Part shown: positions 53,831 through 64,000 of the stretch, piece after piece
Numbering within the stretch: the first letter of the stretch is position 1
Layout: every line of letters begins with the position of its first letter
DNA from: an uncultured Lachnospiraceae bacterium
GTDB taxonomy: Bacteria > Bacillota > Clostridia > Lachnospirales > Lachnospiraceae
Direction of reading: 5' to 3'
NCBI GenBank assembly: GCA_905233955.1
Contig: CAJOFQ010000004.1
Location: 38,417-102,416 of the forward strand
Length of the DNA: 64,000 nucleotides
Translations under genes and position numbers: made by a program
Notes under the pieces: model-generated
The model's database searches: none
Told to the model about the DNA's origin: nothing
The model's input: only the letters and a program-made list of their open reading frames with translations

Positions 53831-53853
53831 TTACTATATACTGGTATCATAAA

Positions 53854-54735
53854 TCACATAGTCAATAACAAATATATAGTCCCGAAAGGATAGATCACAG
53901 GAATAACAAACGAATCGTCTGTAAGCTCCAAAACCGGTCCCTCTTCCTGAACAGGAGGATCAAGCGTCAATTCCTCAGAATACATATTGGACATGTTAAC
54001 TGAGAAAAGGCCATTGTGAAGATTGAGGAAATCCTCCAAAGAGGCCTCTACATATTCGTCGAATTCCGTAAAATCCATCTTGGCATAACGCGAAGCAAAA
54101 GCAATTGCTATCTCTTCGGTCATGTCCAGACTGGATGTGCAGTTAATAGGACCTGATATACGCTGTGTAACGCAGCAATTGATGTCATACTGCTTGCACG
54201 CGACAGGAGCAAGAGGAGTGAAATCCTCACCGATAAAGCGTATCAGATTGTTGAACACAAGATTCATATACATGAGCTCGTATTCAGAAATTTCCTTGCC
54301 GGCATCCTTGAAGAAGGATGTTAAAAGACGGCTGGTTGTTTCGGCAGTCTCATTAGATACAGAATCCTCGTTGAGCTGGCTCTCGTTCTGGTAGCCCACC
54401 ATAAGCTCCTCCAGCTCGCTGTTGGAGATACATCCCATATCAACCAGAGTCTGTCCCAACAGTAGATAATCAGGAATCTGCGTCTTAACTAATTCATCAA
54501 GCTGCTCGTCAAACAGATAATTGCGCTCGAGAGCTATTTCTCCGAAGCGTTTGTCCTCCCTGGTCTGCAGAAAACAAACCTCATCCACTTCTGCTGCTGT
54601 CATATATCCCATATGCATGGCCAAAGTCCCGAGCTTTATATGCGTATCGGCAAGCATACTGATAGCGGCTATCAAGTCGTTAGGTGCGACGGCATCGTGA
54701 TTTAGCAGATAGCTGCCAAAAAACTGTGCAAACAT
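53854..54735 (-). CDS. CheX-like chemotaxis protein with N-terminal repeats resembling MshEN/T2SSE_N
   Basis: LGTLAMHMGYMTAAEVDEVCFLQ / FGEIALERNYLFDEQLDELVKTQ / LGQTLVDMGCISNSELEELMVGYQ, then CheX-like C-terminal region. Confidence 0.65.
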   Translation of the reverse strand: MFAQFFGSYLLNHDAVAPNDLIAAISMLADTHIKLGTLAMHMGYMTAAEVDEVCFLQTREDKRFGEIALERNYLFDEQLDELVKTQIPDYLLLGQTLVDMGCISNSELEELMVGYQNESQLNEDSVSNETAETTSRLLTSFFKDAGKEISEYELMYMNLVFNNLIRFIGEDFTPLAPVACKQYDINCCVTQRISGPINCTSSLDMTEEIAIAFASRYAKMDFTEFDEYVEASLEDFLNLHNGLFSVNMSNMYSEELTLDPPVQEEGPVLELTDDSFVIPVIYPFGTIYLLLTM

Positions 54736-54738
54736 AGA

Positions 54739-55116
54739 TCATCTTCCCCCTAAATGCGATTCTAATACACTCTCAACCTGTGACGGATTCATCGGCTTCT
54801 GGATGAAGTCCCTGGCTCCGGCTTCGATAGCAGCTTTGAGCTGCATTTTGGTTCCAACAGACGAAACTATTATTATATCAGCCTTGTCATCAATAGCAAT
54901 GATGCCCTTGGTGGCTTCTATTCCATCTTTTTTAGGCATGACAATATCCAAAAACACCATGTCCGGATGAGTCTCCTGATACAGATCAATGGCCTCCTGT
55001 CCATTGGAAGCCTCAACAAAAGTAACATCCGGAGAATGTCTTAGAATTACATCTTTTAATTGTTTTCTGGCCAGAATGGAATCGTCACTGACCAAAATCG
55101 TGAGAGTATCAGACAT
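54739..55116 (-). CDS. CheY-like single-domain response regulator
   Basis: ILVSDDSILARKQLKDVI; DMVFLDIVMPKKDGIEA; IIVSSVGT; GARDFIQKPM. Confidence 0.95.
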   Translation of the reverse strand: MSDTLTILVSDDSILARKQLKDVILRHSPDVTFVEASNGQEAIDLYQETHPDMVFLDIVMPKKDGIEATKGIIAIDDKADIIIVSSVGTKMQLKAAIEAGARDFIQKPMNPSQVESVLESHLGGR

Positions 55117-55201
55117 TTAATCACCCCTTTAAAGCGTTATTACCCCCATATTACACTAAGTAAATGAAATAATCAAATATTTTAAGAAAATACTTAAAAA
55201 A

Positions 55202-56569
55202 TTACCTCTCATCTATAGGAATGTAGTTGCGATGAGGAGTAGCAGCCATATAAGCCGGTCTCATTATCTTATCATCATGGCAGATCTCCTCCATTCGATG
55301 AGCTGACCACCCGGCGATCCTGGCTATGGCGAACAGAGGGGTGTAGAGTTCCATGGGAAGACCCAGCATATGATAAGCAAAACCGCTATAGAAATCCACA
55401 TTGGCGCTGACGCCCTTATATATGCGGCGCTCCTCGGCGATTATCTGCGGAGCAAGCCTTTCTACGGTCCGATAGAGGTTGTATTCTTTTTCGTATCCTT
55501 TTTCTGCTGCAAGCTGGCCTACAAAGTATTTGAAGGTTCTGGCTCTTGGATCGGATTTGGAATATACTGCATGTCCTATACCGTAGATCAGCCCTGATTT
55601 ATCGAAGGCTTCTTTGTGCAGTATGGCACGCAGATAATCAGCAATGGCGTCTTCATCCTCCCAGTTGCGGACATGCTTTTTCAGATCGGCAAACATCTTC
55701 ACATTCATGATGTTGGCACCGCCGTGCTTCGGCCCCTTCAGCGAACCCAGAGCTGCCGCAATAGCGGAATATGTGTCTGTTCCGGATGAAGATACCAGAT
55801 GAGTTGTGAAACTGGAATTGTTACCTCCGCCGTGCTCCATATGAAGAATCAGTGCCACATCTAAGAGCTTTGCCTCAAGCGGTGAAAAATAGGAGTCATG
55901 TCTGAGACAGTGTAAAATGTTTTCAGCAGTGGAATAAGTGCTTACAGGTCTGTGAATTACAAGGCTCTTGCCCTTGTGATAATACCTGTATGCGTGATAT
56001 CCGTATACCGACATCAGAGGGAACATGGCTATCAGCTCAAGACACTGACGCAGGACATTGGCCTCGTCGGTGCGGTCGGGATTGTCGTCATAGGAGTACA
56101 TGGATAATACACATCTGGCCAGCGTGTTCATCATGTTGTTAGAAGGCTTTTTCATAATGATATCACGCACAAAGTTGCGGGGGAGTACCCTGTAGCGGCT
56201 TAGAATGTCTTTAAGCTCGGACAGCTCGTCCCTGTTGGGAAGCTTTCCGAATAGCAGGAGATATGTACATTCTTCGAAACCAAAATGGTCATTAAAATCC
56301 TGATTGCGGATAAGCTCTTCGATGTTATATCCCCTGTAATATAGTTCTCCGTCAATGGGGATACGCTCACCATCCTGTCCATCGCGAAAAGCGTTGATTT
56401 CGGATATGTTTGTAATACCCACCAGCACTCCGGCACCGGTTATATCACGCAATCCGCGTTTTACATCGTACTTGTTATATAACTTTGGGTCGATGTAGGA
56501 TGCCTCTTTTGCAAGCTTGGAAAGGCGGACAATATCATCCGTTATCTTGCTGAATGATGTCTTGGGCAT
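55202..56569 (-). CDS. gltA: Citrate (or 2-methylcitrate) synthase
   Basis: Start MPKTSFSKITDD with GGAGG; GELYYRGYNIEEL; HMEHGGGNNSSF; GPKHGGAN; GIGHAVYSKSDPRA. Confidence 0.92.
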   Translation of the reverse strand: MPKTSFSKITDDIVRLSKLAKEASYIDPKLYNKYDVKRGLRDITGAGVLVGITNISEINAFRDGQDGERIPIDGELYYRGYNIEELIRNQDFNDHFGFEECTYLLLFGKLPNRDELSELKDILSRYRVLPRNFVRDIIMKKPSNNMMNTLARCVLSMYSYDDNPDRTDEANVLRQCLELIAMFPLMSVYGYHAYRYYHKGKSLVIHRPVSTYSTAENILHCLRHDSYFSPLEAKLLDVALILHMEHGGGNNSSFTTHLVSSSGTDTYSAIAAALGSLKGPKHGGANIMNVKMFADLKKHVRNWEDEDAIADYLRAILHKEAFDKSGLIYGIGHAVYSKSDPRARTFKYFVGQLAAEKGYEKEYNLYRTVERLAPQIIAEERRIYKGVSANVDFYSGFAYHMLGLPMELYTPLFAIARIAGWSAHRMEEICHDDKIMRPAYMAATPHRNYIPIDER

Positions 56570-56718
56570 GGGACACCTCCTCAATTTATAGCTTAAATGT
56601 ACAATCAACTGCACCATGTTACCATAAGTTGTGCATATTAGCAAGGGCACTACCAGATGTAGAAAAGTGTGAAAAATAACCGTAAAATAAGAGCCTGCTC
56701 ATATACAGTATCCTTTCA

Positions 56719-56748
56719 TTGACAAAGATTATAATAATAAAGTAAAAT
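56719..56748 (+). promoter_or_regulatory. Sigma-A-like promoter for pckA, TTGACA-N18-TAAAAT
   Basis: -35 56719-56724, -10 56743-56748. Confidence 0.6.
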
Positions 56749-56786
56749 GGTGAGGTTAAAAACATAACTATTTAAGGAGGTTAACT

Positions 56787-58490
56787 ATGGCAACAAAGGC
56801 AATGTATCCCATTAGTGAAATCGGAAAGGGGAAGGTGGGCTTTTCAAAGACAAGATCCATCATTGAAGCTCCTTTTTATGGAAACAATGTAATTAAGATC
56901 AACACGCTTCGTGAGGCGTATCGTCTTGCAAGTGAATCTCCTGGAACCATAGTTACCGATATGCCTATAAAGGATGCTGAGACAATAGGATTAGAGAGGG
57001 ATTCCAAGGTACTTCTGTTTAACGATGGCGCTGTAGTAGGGCGTTATGCTGTAGCCAGAAGAATCAAGGGTCAGCCCGGTGTGGATGAAGAAAAGCTCGA
57101 TAAGGTCGTAATGTCTGCGATATATGAGAGCCGTTGGAAGACAATGTATCATGCTGAATGTGTTATCGGTCTGGATCCCGAATTCATGGTAAGAGCTCAT
57201 CTGCTTATCCCGGAGGGTGAAGAGAATCTGCTGTATAACTGGATGCTTAATTTCCAGTACATTAACGAGAAATATGCCAAAATGTACCGCGAATCTTTGC
57301 CTGTAGGAAATGGCAACGAGCCTGACATCTATATTTTCTCAGATCCTCAGTGGACTCCTATTGCTTTGCCGGATGTAGATTACTCATGCTTGTCAGATCC
57401 CCAGACACTTTGCTATTTCGATACAGATCACAACTGCGCAGCTATCCTTGGTATGCGTTACTTTGGTGAGCACAAGAAGGGTACCCTTACAATCGCCTGG
57501 GCTATTGCCAACCGCAATGGTTATGCTTCCTGCCACGGCGGACAGAAGGAGTATACCCTTGATGATGGCAGCAAGTTTGTAGCTAGTGTTTATGGTTTGT
57601 CAGGTTCAGGCAAGTCTACACTGACACATGCCAAGCATGATGGCAAGTATCCTTCCATCAAGGTGCTCCATGACGATGCTTTTGTTATCAATACAGACAC
57701 ATGCTCATCAATAGCCCTGGAACCTACATATTTCGACAAGACCAATGATTATCCTACAGGCTGCCCGGATAATGAATATCTGCTTACTGTACAGAACTGT
57801 TCAGCTACGATGGACGAGGATGGCAAGATTCAGATAGTTACAGAGGACATCAGAAATGGTAATGGACGGGCCATCAAATCCAAGCTTTGGAGTCCTAACA
57901 GGGTTGACAAGATTGATGCTCCGGTAAATGCTATATTCTGGATCATGAAGGATCCTACACTGCCTCCGGTATTAAAGCTTAAGGGCGCTGCTCTGGCATC
58001 TGTTATGGGTGCAACCCTTGCTACCAAGACCTCCACAGCAGAGAGAGTCAAGGCAGGTACTGATCTTAATGCTATCCGCATAGTACCATATGCTAATCCT
58101 TTCAGAACATATCCTCTTTCACATGATTACGACAAGTTCAAGAAGCTTATCGGTGAGAAGAATGTTGCATGCTACATCGTTAATACCGGAGATTTCATGG
58201 ACAAGAAGGTTCAAAAGGAAGACACCCTTGGAATCCTTGAAGCAGTAGTTGAGAATCGTGCTTCATTCAAGCAGTGGGGACCTTTTGAAGATATTGAGAT
58301 CATGGAATGGGATGGCTTTGTACCTGATCTTACTGACAAGGATTACATCAAGGCTCTTGATAACGCCATGAAATCAAGGCTTTCGGCTGTTGAAGGATTC
58401 CGCGATGATAACGAAGGCTATGACGCCCTTCCGCAGGAAGCCTTAGACGCTATGAAGAAGCTGGTAGACGAAGTAGAGTCGCTTTCGTAA
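56787..58490 (+). CDS. pckA: Phosphoenolpyruvate carboxykinase (ATP)
   Basis: YGLSGSGKSTLTHAKHDG P-loop; VLHDDAFVI; gene length and fold signature of PEPCK. Confidence 0.9.
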   Translation: MATKAMYPISEIGKGKVGFSKTRSIIEAPFYGNNVIKINTLREAYRLASESPGTIVTDMPIKDAETIGLERDSKVLLFNDGAVVGRYAVARRIKGQPGVDEEKLDKVVMSAIYESRWKTMYHAECVIGLDPEFMVRAHLLIPEGEENLLYNWMLNFQYINEKYAKMYRESLPVGNGNEPDIYIFSDPQWTPIALPDVDYSCLSDPQTLCYFDTDHNCAAILGMRYFGEHKKGTLTIAWAIANRNGYASCHGGQKEYTLDDGSKFVASVYGLSGSGKSTLTHAKHDGKYPSIKVLHDDAFVINTDTCSSIALEPTYFDKTNDYPTGCPDNEYLLTVQNCSATMDEDGKIQIVTEDIRNGNGRAIKSKLWSPNRVDKIDAPVNAIFWIMKDPTLPPVLKLKGAALASVMGATLATKTSTAERVKAGTDLNAIRIVPYANPFRTYPLSHDYDKFKKLIGEKNVACYIVNTGDFMDKKVQKEDTLGILEAVVENRASFKQWGPFEDIEIMEWDGFVPDLTDKDYIKALDNAMKSRLSAVEGFRDDNEGYDALPQEALDAMKKLVDEVESLS

Positions 58491-58497
58491 TTATTAA

Positions 58498-59982
<1,485 letters not shown>

Positions 59983-60000
59983 CACGAGTATTATAGGAGG

Positions 60001-61098
60001 ATGTTTGTTATGTGGACAATTAATCAGGTTAAAGCCAGGGGAAGGGTATGCTTTCAGCGAAACTATTGGAAGGCTGTACTTGTTGCACTCGTTATTTCAT
60101 TGATAGGCGGAATGCAGGGGAGCAAGGCAGTAAGTTCAGTCCTGACGCTGTGTATTAACCCCTTTGTTAACATGAGTACATCCTCCCTAGATCATCCGGA
60201 TGAGATTCGCGGACCGGAAGGGTATGCCTTCGATTTTGACGATGATTACAATTACAATATCGGGGATGATTTTGGAAGCTACATAGAAGGTGAGAATCCT
60301 TTCTCCATAGGCAATTCCTTTGGAAACACCAACAGGTGGACAGGGATGGCGCTTGGGGTAATTGTAATCCTGGCAATGCTGTTTTTCCTGGTTTTTGCGG
60401 TGGTTCTTGTGGTGTCAGTTCTAGTAGATGTATTTTTCAAAAATCCGCTTTTTGTGGGAACCCAGAGATTCTTTATTCATAATCTGACATCAGATGGAAT
60501 GGTTGGGGACATGGGCTTTGGCTTTGACCGCAGCTACAGGAACCAGGTCAAAAACATGTTTTTGAGGGATTTATATACCCTTGGCTGGTCGCTTTTGTTT
60601 GTTATTCCGGGAATTTATAAATCCTATGAATACAGGATGATACCTTATCTTATGGCGGAATATCCCCAGATGAGCAAAGAGCAGGTTTTTTATACCAGTA
60701 AATATCTTATGCATGGCAATAAGTGGAGGTCATTTCTGTTCGATCTGTCATTCATAGGATGGTGGTTGGTGTCCATTATAACATTTGGTATAGTCGGTTT
60801 GTTCTATGTGAATCCATATTATGTCTCATCCTGTGCAGCACTGTATGAGGCATTGAAGGCTATTAAGGGAATTCCGGATTTTGATCGTGATATCAATGTA
60901 CAGGCAGAGACAGTCTCATCAGAGGATGTTTCAGAACCAGTCTTTTCAGAAGAGACTTCAGAGACCGTTTCATCAGAGAAAGCTTCTGAGCCTGTCAGTG
61001 GTTCTAATTTTGTTATGATGGACGCTCCTGCACAGCAGGATGACAATTCCACAAATGCCTCTGATCAGGAGGATGATAACGATGGGAGGATCATATGA
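60001..61098 (+). CDS. DUF975 family integral membrane protein
   Basis: AKGRVCFQRNYWKAVLVALVISLIGG; multiple TMs; SYEYRMIPYLMAEYPQMSKEQVF; Ser/Glu-rich tail. Confidence 0.85.
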   Translation: MFVMWTINQVKARGRVCFQRNYWKAVLVALVISLIGGMQGSKAVSSVLTLCINPFVNMSTSSLDHPDEIRGPEGYAFDFDDDYNYNIGDDFGSYIEGENPFSIGNSFGNTNRWTGMALGVIVILAMLFFLVFAVVLVVSVLVDVFFKNPLFVGTQRFFIHNLTSDGMVGDMGFGFDRSYRNQVKNMFLRDLYTLGWSLLFVIPGIYKSYEYRMIPYLMAEYPQMSKEQVFYTSKYLMHGNKWRSFLFDLSFIGWWLVSIITFGIVGLFYVNPYYVSSCAALYEALKAIKGIPDFDRDINVQAETVSSEDVSEPVFSEETSETVSSEKASEPVSGSNFVMMDAPAQQDDNSTNASDQEDDNDGRII

Positions 61099-62507
61099 GA
61101 AAGACTAAGATCATAGCTACAATCGGACCGGCTTCTGAGTCAGAGGAGATGATCAGAAAGCTGGCATTGGCTGGCATGAATGTTGCCAGATTGAATTTTT
61201 CCCATGGAACATACGAGCAGCATCAGGTCAAGATTGACAGGATAAAAAAGGTTCGCGAAGAATTAGATCTTCCAATCGCCATTATGCTCGATACCAAGGG
61301 ACCGGAGTATCGTATTGGAGGCTTTGTCAATGGCAGAGTTACATTGAATGAGGGGGATGTTTTTTCATTTACTTCAGAGAAAATCGAAGGTGATGAGCAC
61401 AGAGTTTCAGTCAATTACTCTGATCTTCCCAAAGAGCTGTCTATAGGTGATACCATTCTCCTTAATAATGGTCTGATGAATTTTAAAGTTACGGCCATTG
61501 AAGGAAATGACATTATTACTGAGGTAATTATAGGAGGGGAGTTATCCAACAAAAAGAGCATGAGCTTCCCCGGCAAGGTATTAAAACAGGTTTACCTGTC
61601 TGAGCAGGACAAGTCGGATCTTCTGTTTGGAATAGAGCAGGGTGTTGATTTTGTGGCTTGCTCGTTTGTGTCGGTGCGTCAGGATATAGCCGATATTAAG
61701 GATTTCATCACAGAGCACGGAGGCAAGGATATTGACCTCATTGCCAAGATTGAGAATCAGTCAGGCTGTGACCATATTGAAGAGATCTGCGAGATTTGTG
61801 ACGGTGTAATGGTTGCCCGCGGTGACATGGGTGTGGAGATCTCTTTGGAGAAGCTTCCTGCTATTCAAAAGGAACTTATTACCAAATGTCGCCTTTTGGG
61901 CAAAAGAGTTATTACTGCCACAGAGATGCTGGAGTCGATGATCCATAATCCCAGGCCAACAAGGGCAGAGGCTTCGGATGTGGCCAATGCAGTTTATGAT
62001 GGTACTTCAGCAGTTATGCTTTCAGGGGAGACCGCTGCCGGTTCATATCCTGAGGAAGCAGTCAGGACTATGTCTGCCATTTGTGAAGCAACTGAGAATG
62101 AGATCAATTACAAGCGCCGTTTCCATGAATATGCGTTCCTGATTCAAAATGAAGTAGATGCAATATCTCATTCCACATGCTCCATGGCTATAGATCTGGG
62201 AGCAAAGACCATAGTCGCAAGTTCACTTTCAGGTATGACTACCCGCATGGTCTCAAGATTCCGTCCGCCTATGGATATTATAGGTCTTACGACCAGTGAG
62301 GAGACTAGGCGTAAGCTGGCTCTTTCATGGGGAGTTATTCCTATTCTGGCTGAGATGTATCCATCTACCGATGTATTGTTCTTCGGGGCAAAAAAGGTTG
62401 CGGAGTCAGTATTTAACTTGAAAAAGGGTGACAAAATTGTTATTACCGGAGGTGTTACCAATGGTGCGACCGGCAATACTTCACTTATTAAGATAGAGAC
62501 AATGTAA
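61095..62507 (+). CDS. pyk: Pyruvate kinase
   Basis: MRKTKIIATIGPASES; LNFSHGTYEQH; IAKIENQSG; ARGDMGVEI; TATEMLESM. Confidence 0.97.
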   Translation: MRKTKIIATIGPASESEEMIRKLALAGMNVARLNFSHGTYEQHQVKIDRIKKVREELDLPIAIMLDTKGPEYRIGGFVNGRVTLNEGDVFSFTSEKIEGDEHRVSVNYSDLPKELSIGDTILLNNGLMNFKVTAIEGNDIITEVIIGGELSNKKSMSFPGKVLKQVYLSEQDKSDLLFGIEQGVDFVACSFVSVRQDIADIKDFITEHGGKDIDLIAKIENQSGCDHIEEICEICDGVMVARGDMGVEISLEKLPAIQKELITKCRLLGKRVITATEMLESMIHNPRPTRAEASDVANAVYDGTSAVMLSGETAAGSYPEEAVRTMSAICEATENEINYKRRFHEYAFLIQNEVDAISHSTCSMAIDLGAKTIVASSLSGMTTRMVSRFRPPMDIIGLTTSEETRRKLALSWGVIPILAEMYPSTDVLFFGAKKVAESVFNLKKGDKIVITGGVTNGATGNTSLIKIETM

Positions 62508-62526
62508 CAGAAAAAGGATTATTAGT

Positions 62527-64000
62527 GTGATCAAAAAACATCAGGAAGTAACAGGATTTGTAGAAAAGGTACTGTTTCCCAATGTAGGTATTGTTGATGT
62601 TTGCGATAATGATGATCATATCAAGGTCAGAGTCAAGGATGTTCTAAAAGGCCAGAGAATCAGGCTGTACATCACCAGAAAGAAAAATGAACGATACGAG
62701 GGTCGTCTGATTGAAGTCATGGAGCCATCTGTGGCAGAAACTGTCAGCGACCCTTGTTGTCATTATCCCCAGTGTGGAGGATGCCTGTATCAGACTGTAG
62801 ATTATGATACGCAGTTAAAATGGAAGCAGGAGCAAATAGAGCAGCTTTTGGCGCCCGTGATAGGTCAGGATATCTATAACAGTGCTTATGAGGGAATAGC
62901 AAGAAGCCCATATACCAGGGGTTATCGCAACAAGATGGAGCTTACCTTCGGAGATAGCAAAAAGGGTGGCCAGCTTGCCCTTGGTATGCATAAAAGAGGG
63001 GCATTTTATGATATATTATCCACTACGGAATGCAGGCTGATGGATGAGGACATGAGGAATATCCAGAGGCTTACACTGGAGTATTTCAAGGATAAGGATA
63101 TTCCCTATTATCACAAGAGATCCCACACGGGATATCTGAGACATTTGTTAATAAGAAAAGCCCATACAACAGGTCAGATACTAATAGATCTGGTGACATC
63201 CACACAAAATGCTTCTTTTAATGACAGAATAAGTGAAGAATGTCTTTTAAAGGAATGGATGAATACAATTCTGTCGTCTGACTACGAAGGGGTTATAACA
63301 GGTGTATTACACACTGTTAATGACAGACTGGCTGACATTATCGAGGACCAGGGGACATCTATTCTCTACGGCCGGGATTTTTTTCAGGAAAAACTATTGG
63401 GATTGACATTTAATATTAGCCCATTTTCTTTTTTTCAGACTAATTCTTATGGGGCAGAGGAATTGTACAGCCTTGTCAGAAGGTGGCTTAAGGACGAGGC
63501 ATCCCGGGCAGGAGTTGAAGCATTTGACAGAGTTTTTGATTTATACAGCGGCACAGGGACAATTTCCCAGATTATATCCGAGTCTGTCAGAGAAGCAACA
63601 GGCGTAGAGATTGTCAGCGAAGCAGTTGAGGCTGCGAAAAGCAACGCAAGCTATAATGGAATTAGCAATTGTTCTTTTATTGCGGGAGATGTATTAAAGG
63701 TTCTTGACGACATGACCGAACCCCCTGATTGTATTATTTTGGATCCACCCAGGGAAGGAATTAATCCCAAGGCGCTTACAAAGATCATAAATTATGGAAC
63801 GGATTATATTATATATATTTCCTGCAAGGCCACAAGTCTCGCCAGGGAATTGCCGACTTTTATGGAGCATGGGTATTTGGTCAGGAGAATAGCCATGGTT
63901 GATCTTTTTCCCTTTACCACGGGGGTTGAGACTGTGTGCCTCTTGAGCAACCGAAAACCTGACTCATATGTGCACCTGAATCTGAAGATGGAAGACTACT
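62527..64000 (+). CDS. rlmD: 23S rRNA (uracil-5-)-methyltransferase RlmD/TrmA family, 3'-truncated at window edge
   Basis: GTG start; N-terminal TRAM-like region; CCHYYPQCGGCLYQ Fe-S cysteines; SPFSFFQTNSYGAE; DLYSGTGTISQI; LDPPREG. Confidence 0.9.
   Translation, partial: MIKKHQEVTGFVEKVLFPNVGIVDVCDNDDHIKVRVKDVLKGQRIRLYITRKKNERYEGRLIEVMEPSVAETVSDPCCHYPQCGGCLYQTVDYDTQLKWKQEQIEQLLAPVIGQDIYNSAYEGIARSPYTRGYRNKMELTFGDSKKGGQLALGMHKRGAFYDILSTTECRLMDEDMRNIQRLTLEYFKDKDIPYYHKRSHTGYLRHLLIRKAHTTGQILIDLVTSTQNASFNDRISEECLLKEWMNTILSSDYEGVITGVLHTVNDRLADIIEDQGTSILYGRDFFQEKLLGLTFNISPFSFFQTNSYGAEELYSLVRRWLKDEASRAGVEAFDRVFDLYSGTGTISQIISESVREATGVEIVSEAVEAAKSNASYNGISNCSFIAGDVLKVLDDMTEPPDCIILDPPREGINPKALTKIINYGTDYIIYISCKATSLARELPTFMEHGYLVRRIAMVDLFPFTTGVETVCLLSNRKPDSYVHLNLKMEDY

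Noticed and set aside
60900-61000. Ser/Glu repeats in the DUF975 tail as a minisatellite
   Set aside because: Peptide-level similarity only (SSEDVSEPVFSEETSETVSSEKASEPVS); DNA units too diverged to call a tandem repeat

Overview
The window is a gene-dense chromosomal segment from a Firmicute, most likely Lachnospiraceae (Butyrivibrio/Roseburia-like, judged by gene order and protein character). I see no rRNA, tRNA, CRISPR array, phage or transposase genes. Main blocks in order: 3' end of miaA; PLP-dependent methionine gamma-lyase-family gene; radC; shape/division cluster mreB-mreC-mreD-PBP2-minC-rodA-mgsA; lipoprotein DD-carboxypeptidase; small P-loop protein; CIRCE-htpG; degV; purA; a Gld-type ABC exporter with fused permease/GldG; SEC-C protein; thrS; alpha/beta hydrolase; a large GGDEF/EAL protein; minus-strand aroF-tyrA-aroA; EF-G paralogue; CIRCE-hrcA-grpE-dnaK-dnaJ; a four-gene uncharacterised cluster; gltX; UvrD-like helicase; DUF1292; a GH13-like gene; trpS; thrC; CheX-like protein plus receiver; citrate synthase; pckA; GH1; DUF975; pyk; and rlmD-like, truncated at the right edge. 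Best candidates for undescribed biology: (1) the four-gene cluster after dnaKJ (37695-44531), encoding a giant beta-sandwich/solenoid protein, a degenerate lid-less Hsp70 homologue, a TPR protein and a two-TM coiled-coil protein; (2) a GH13 protein that appears to have lost all catalytic residues; (3) minC without minD/minE and with an eroded MinD-binding motif; (4) a CIRCE before htpG that also looks like an intrinsic terminator. All homology calls are by eye from translated sequence; no searches were run.
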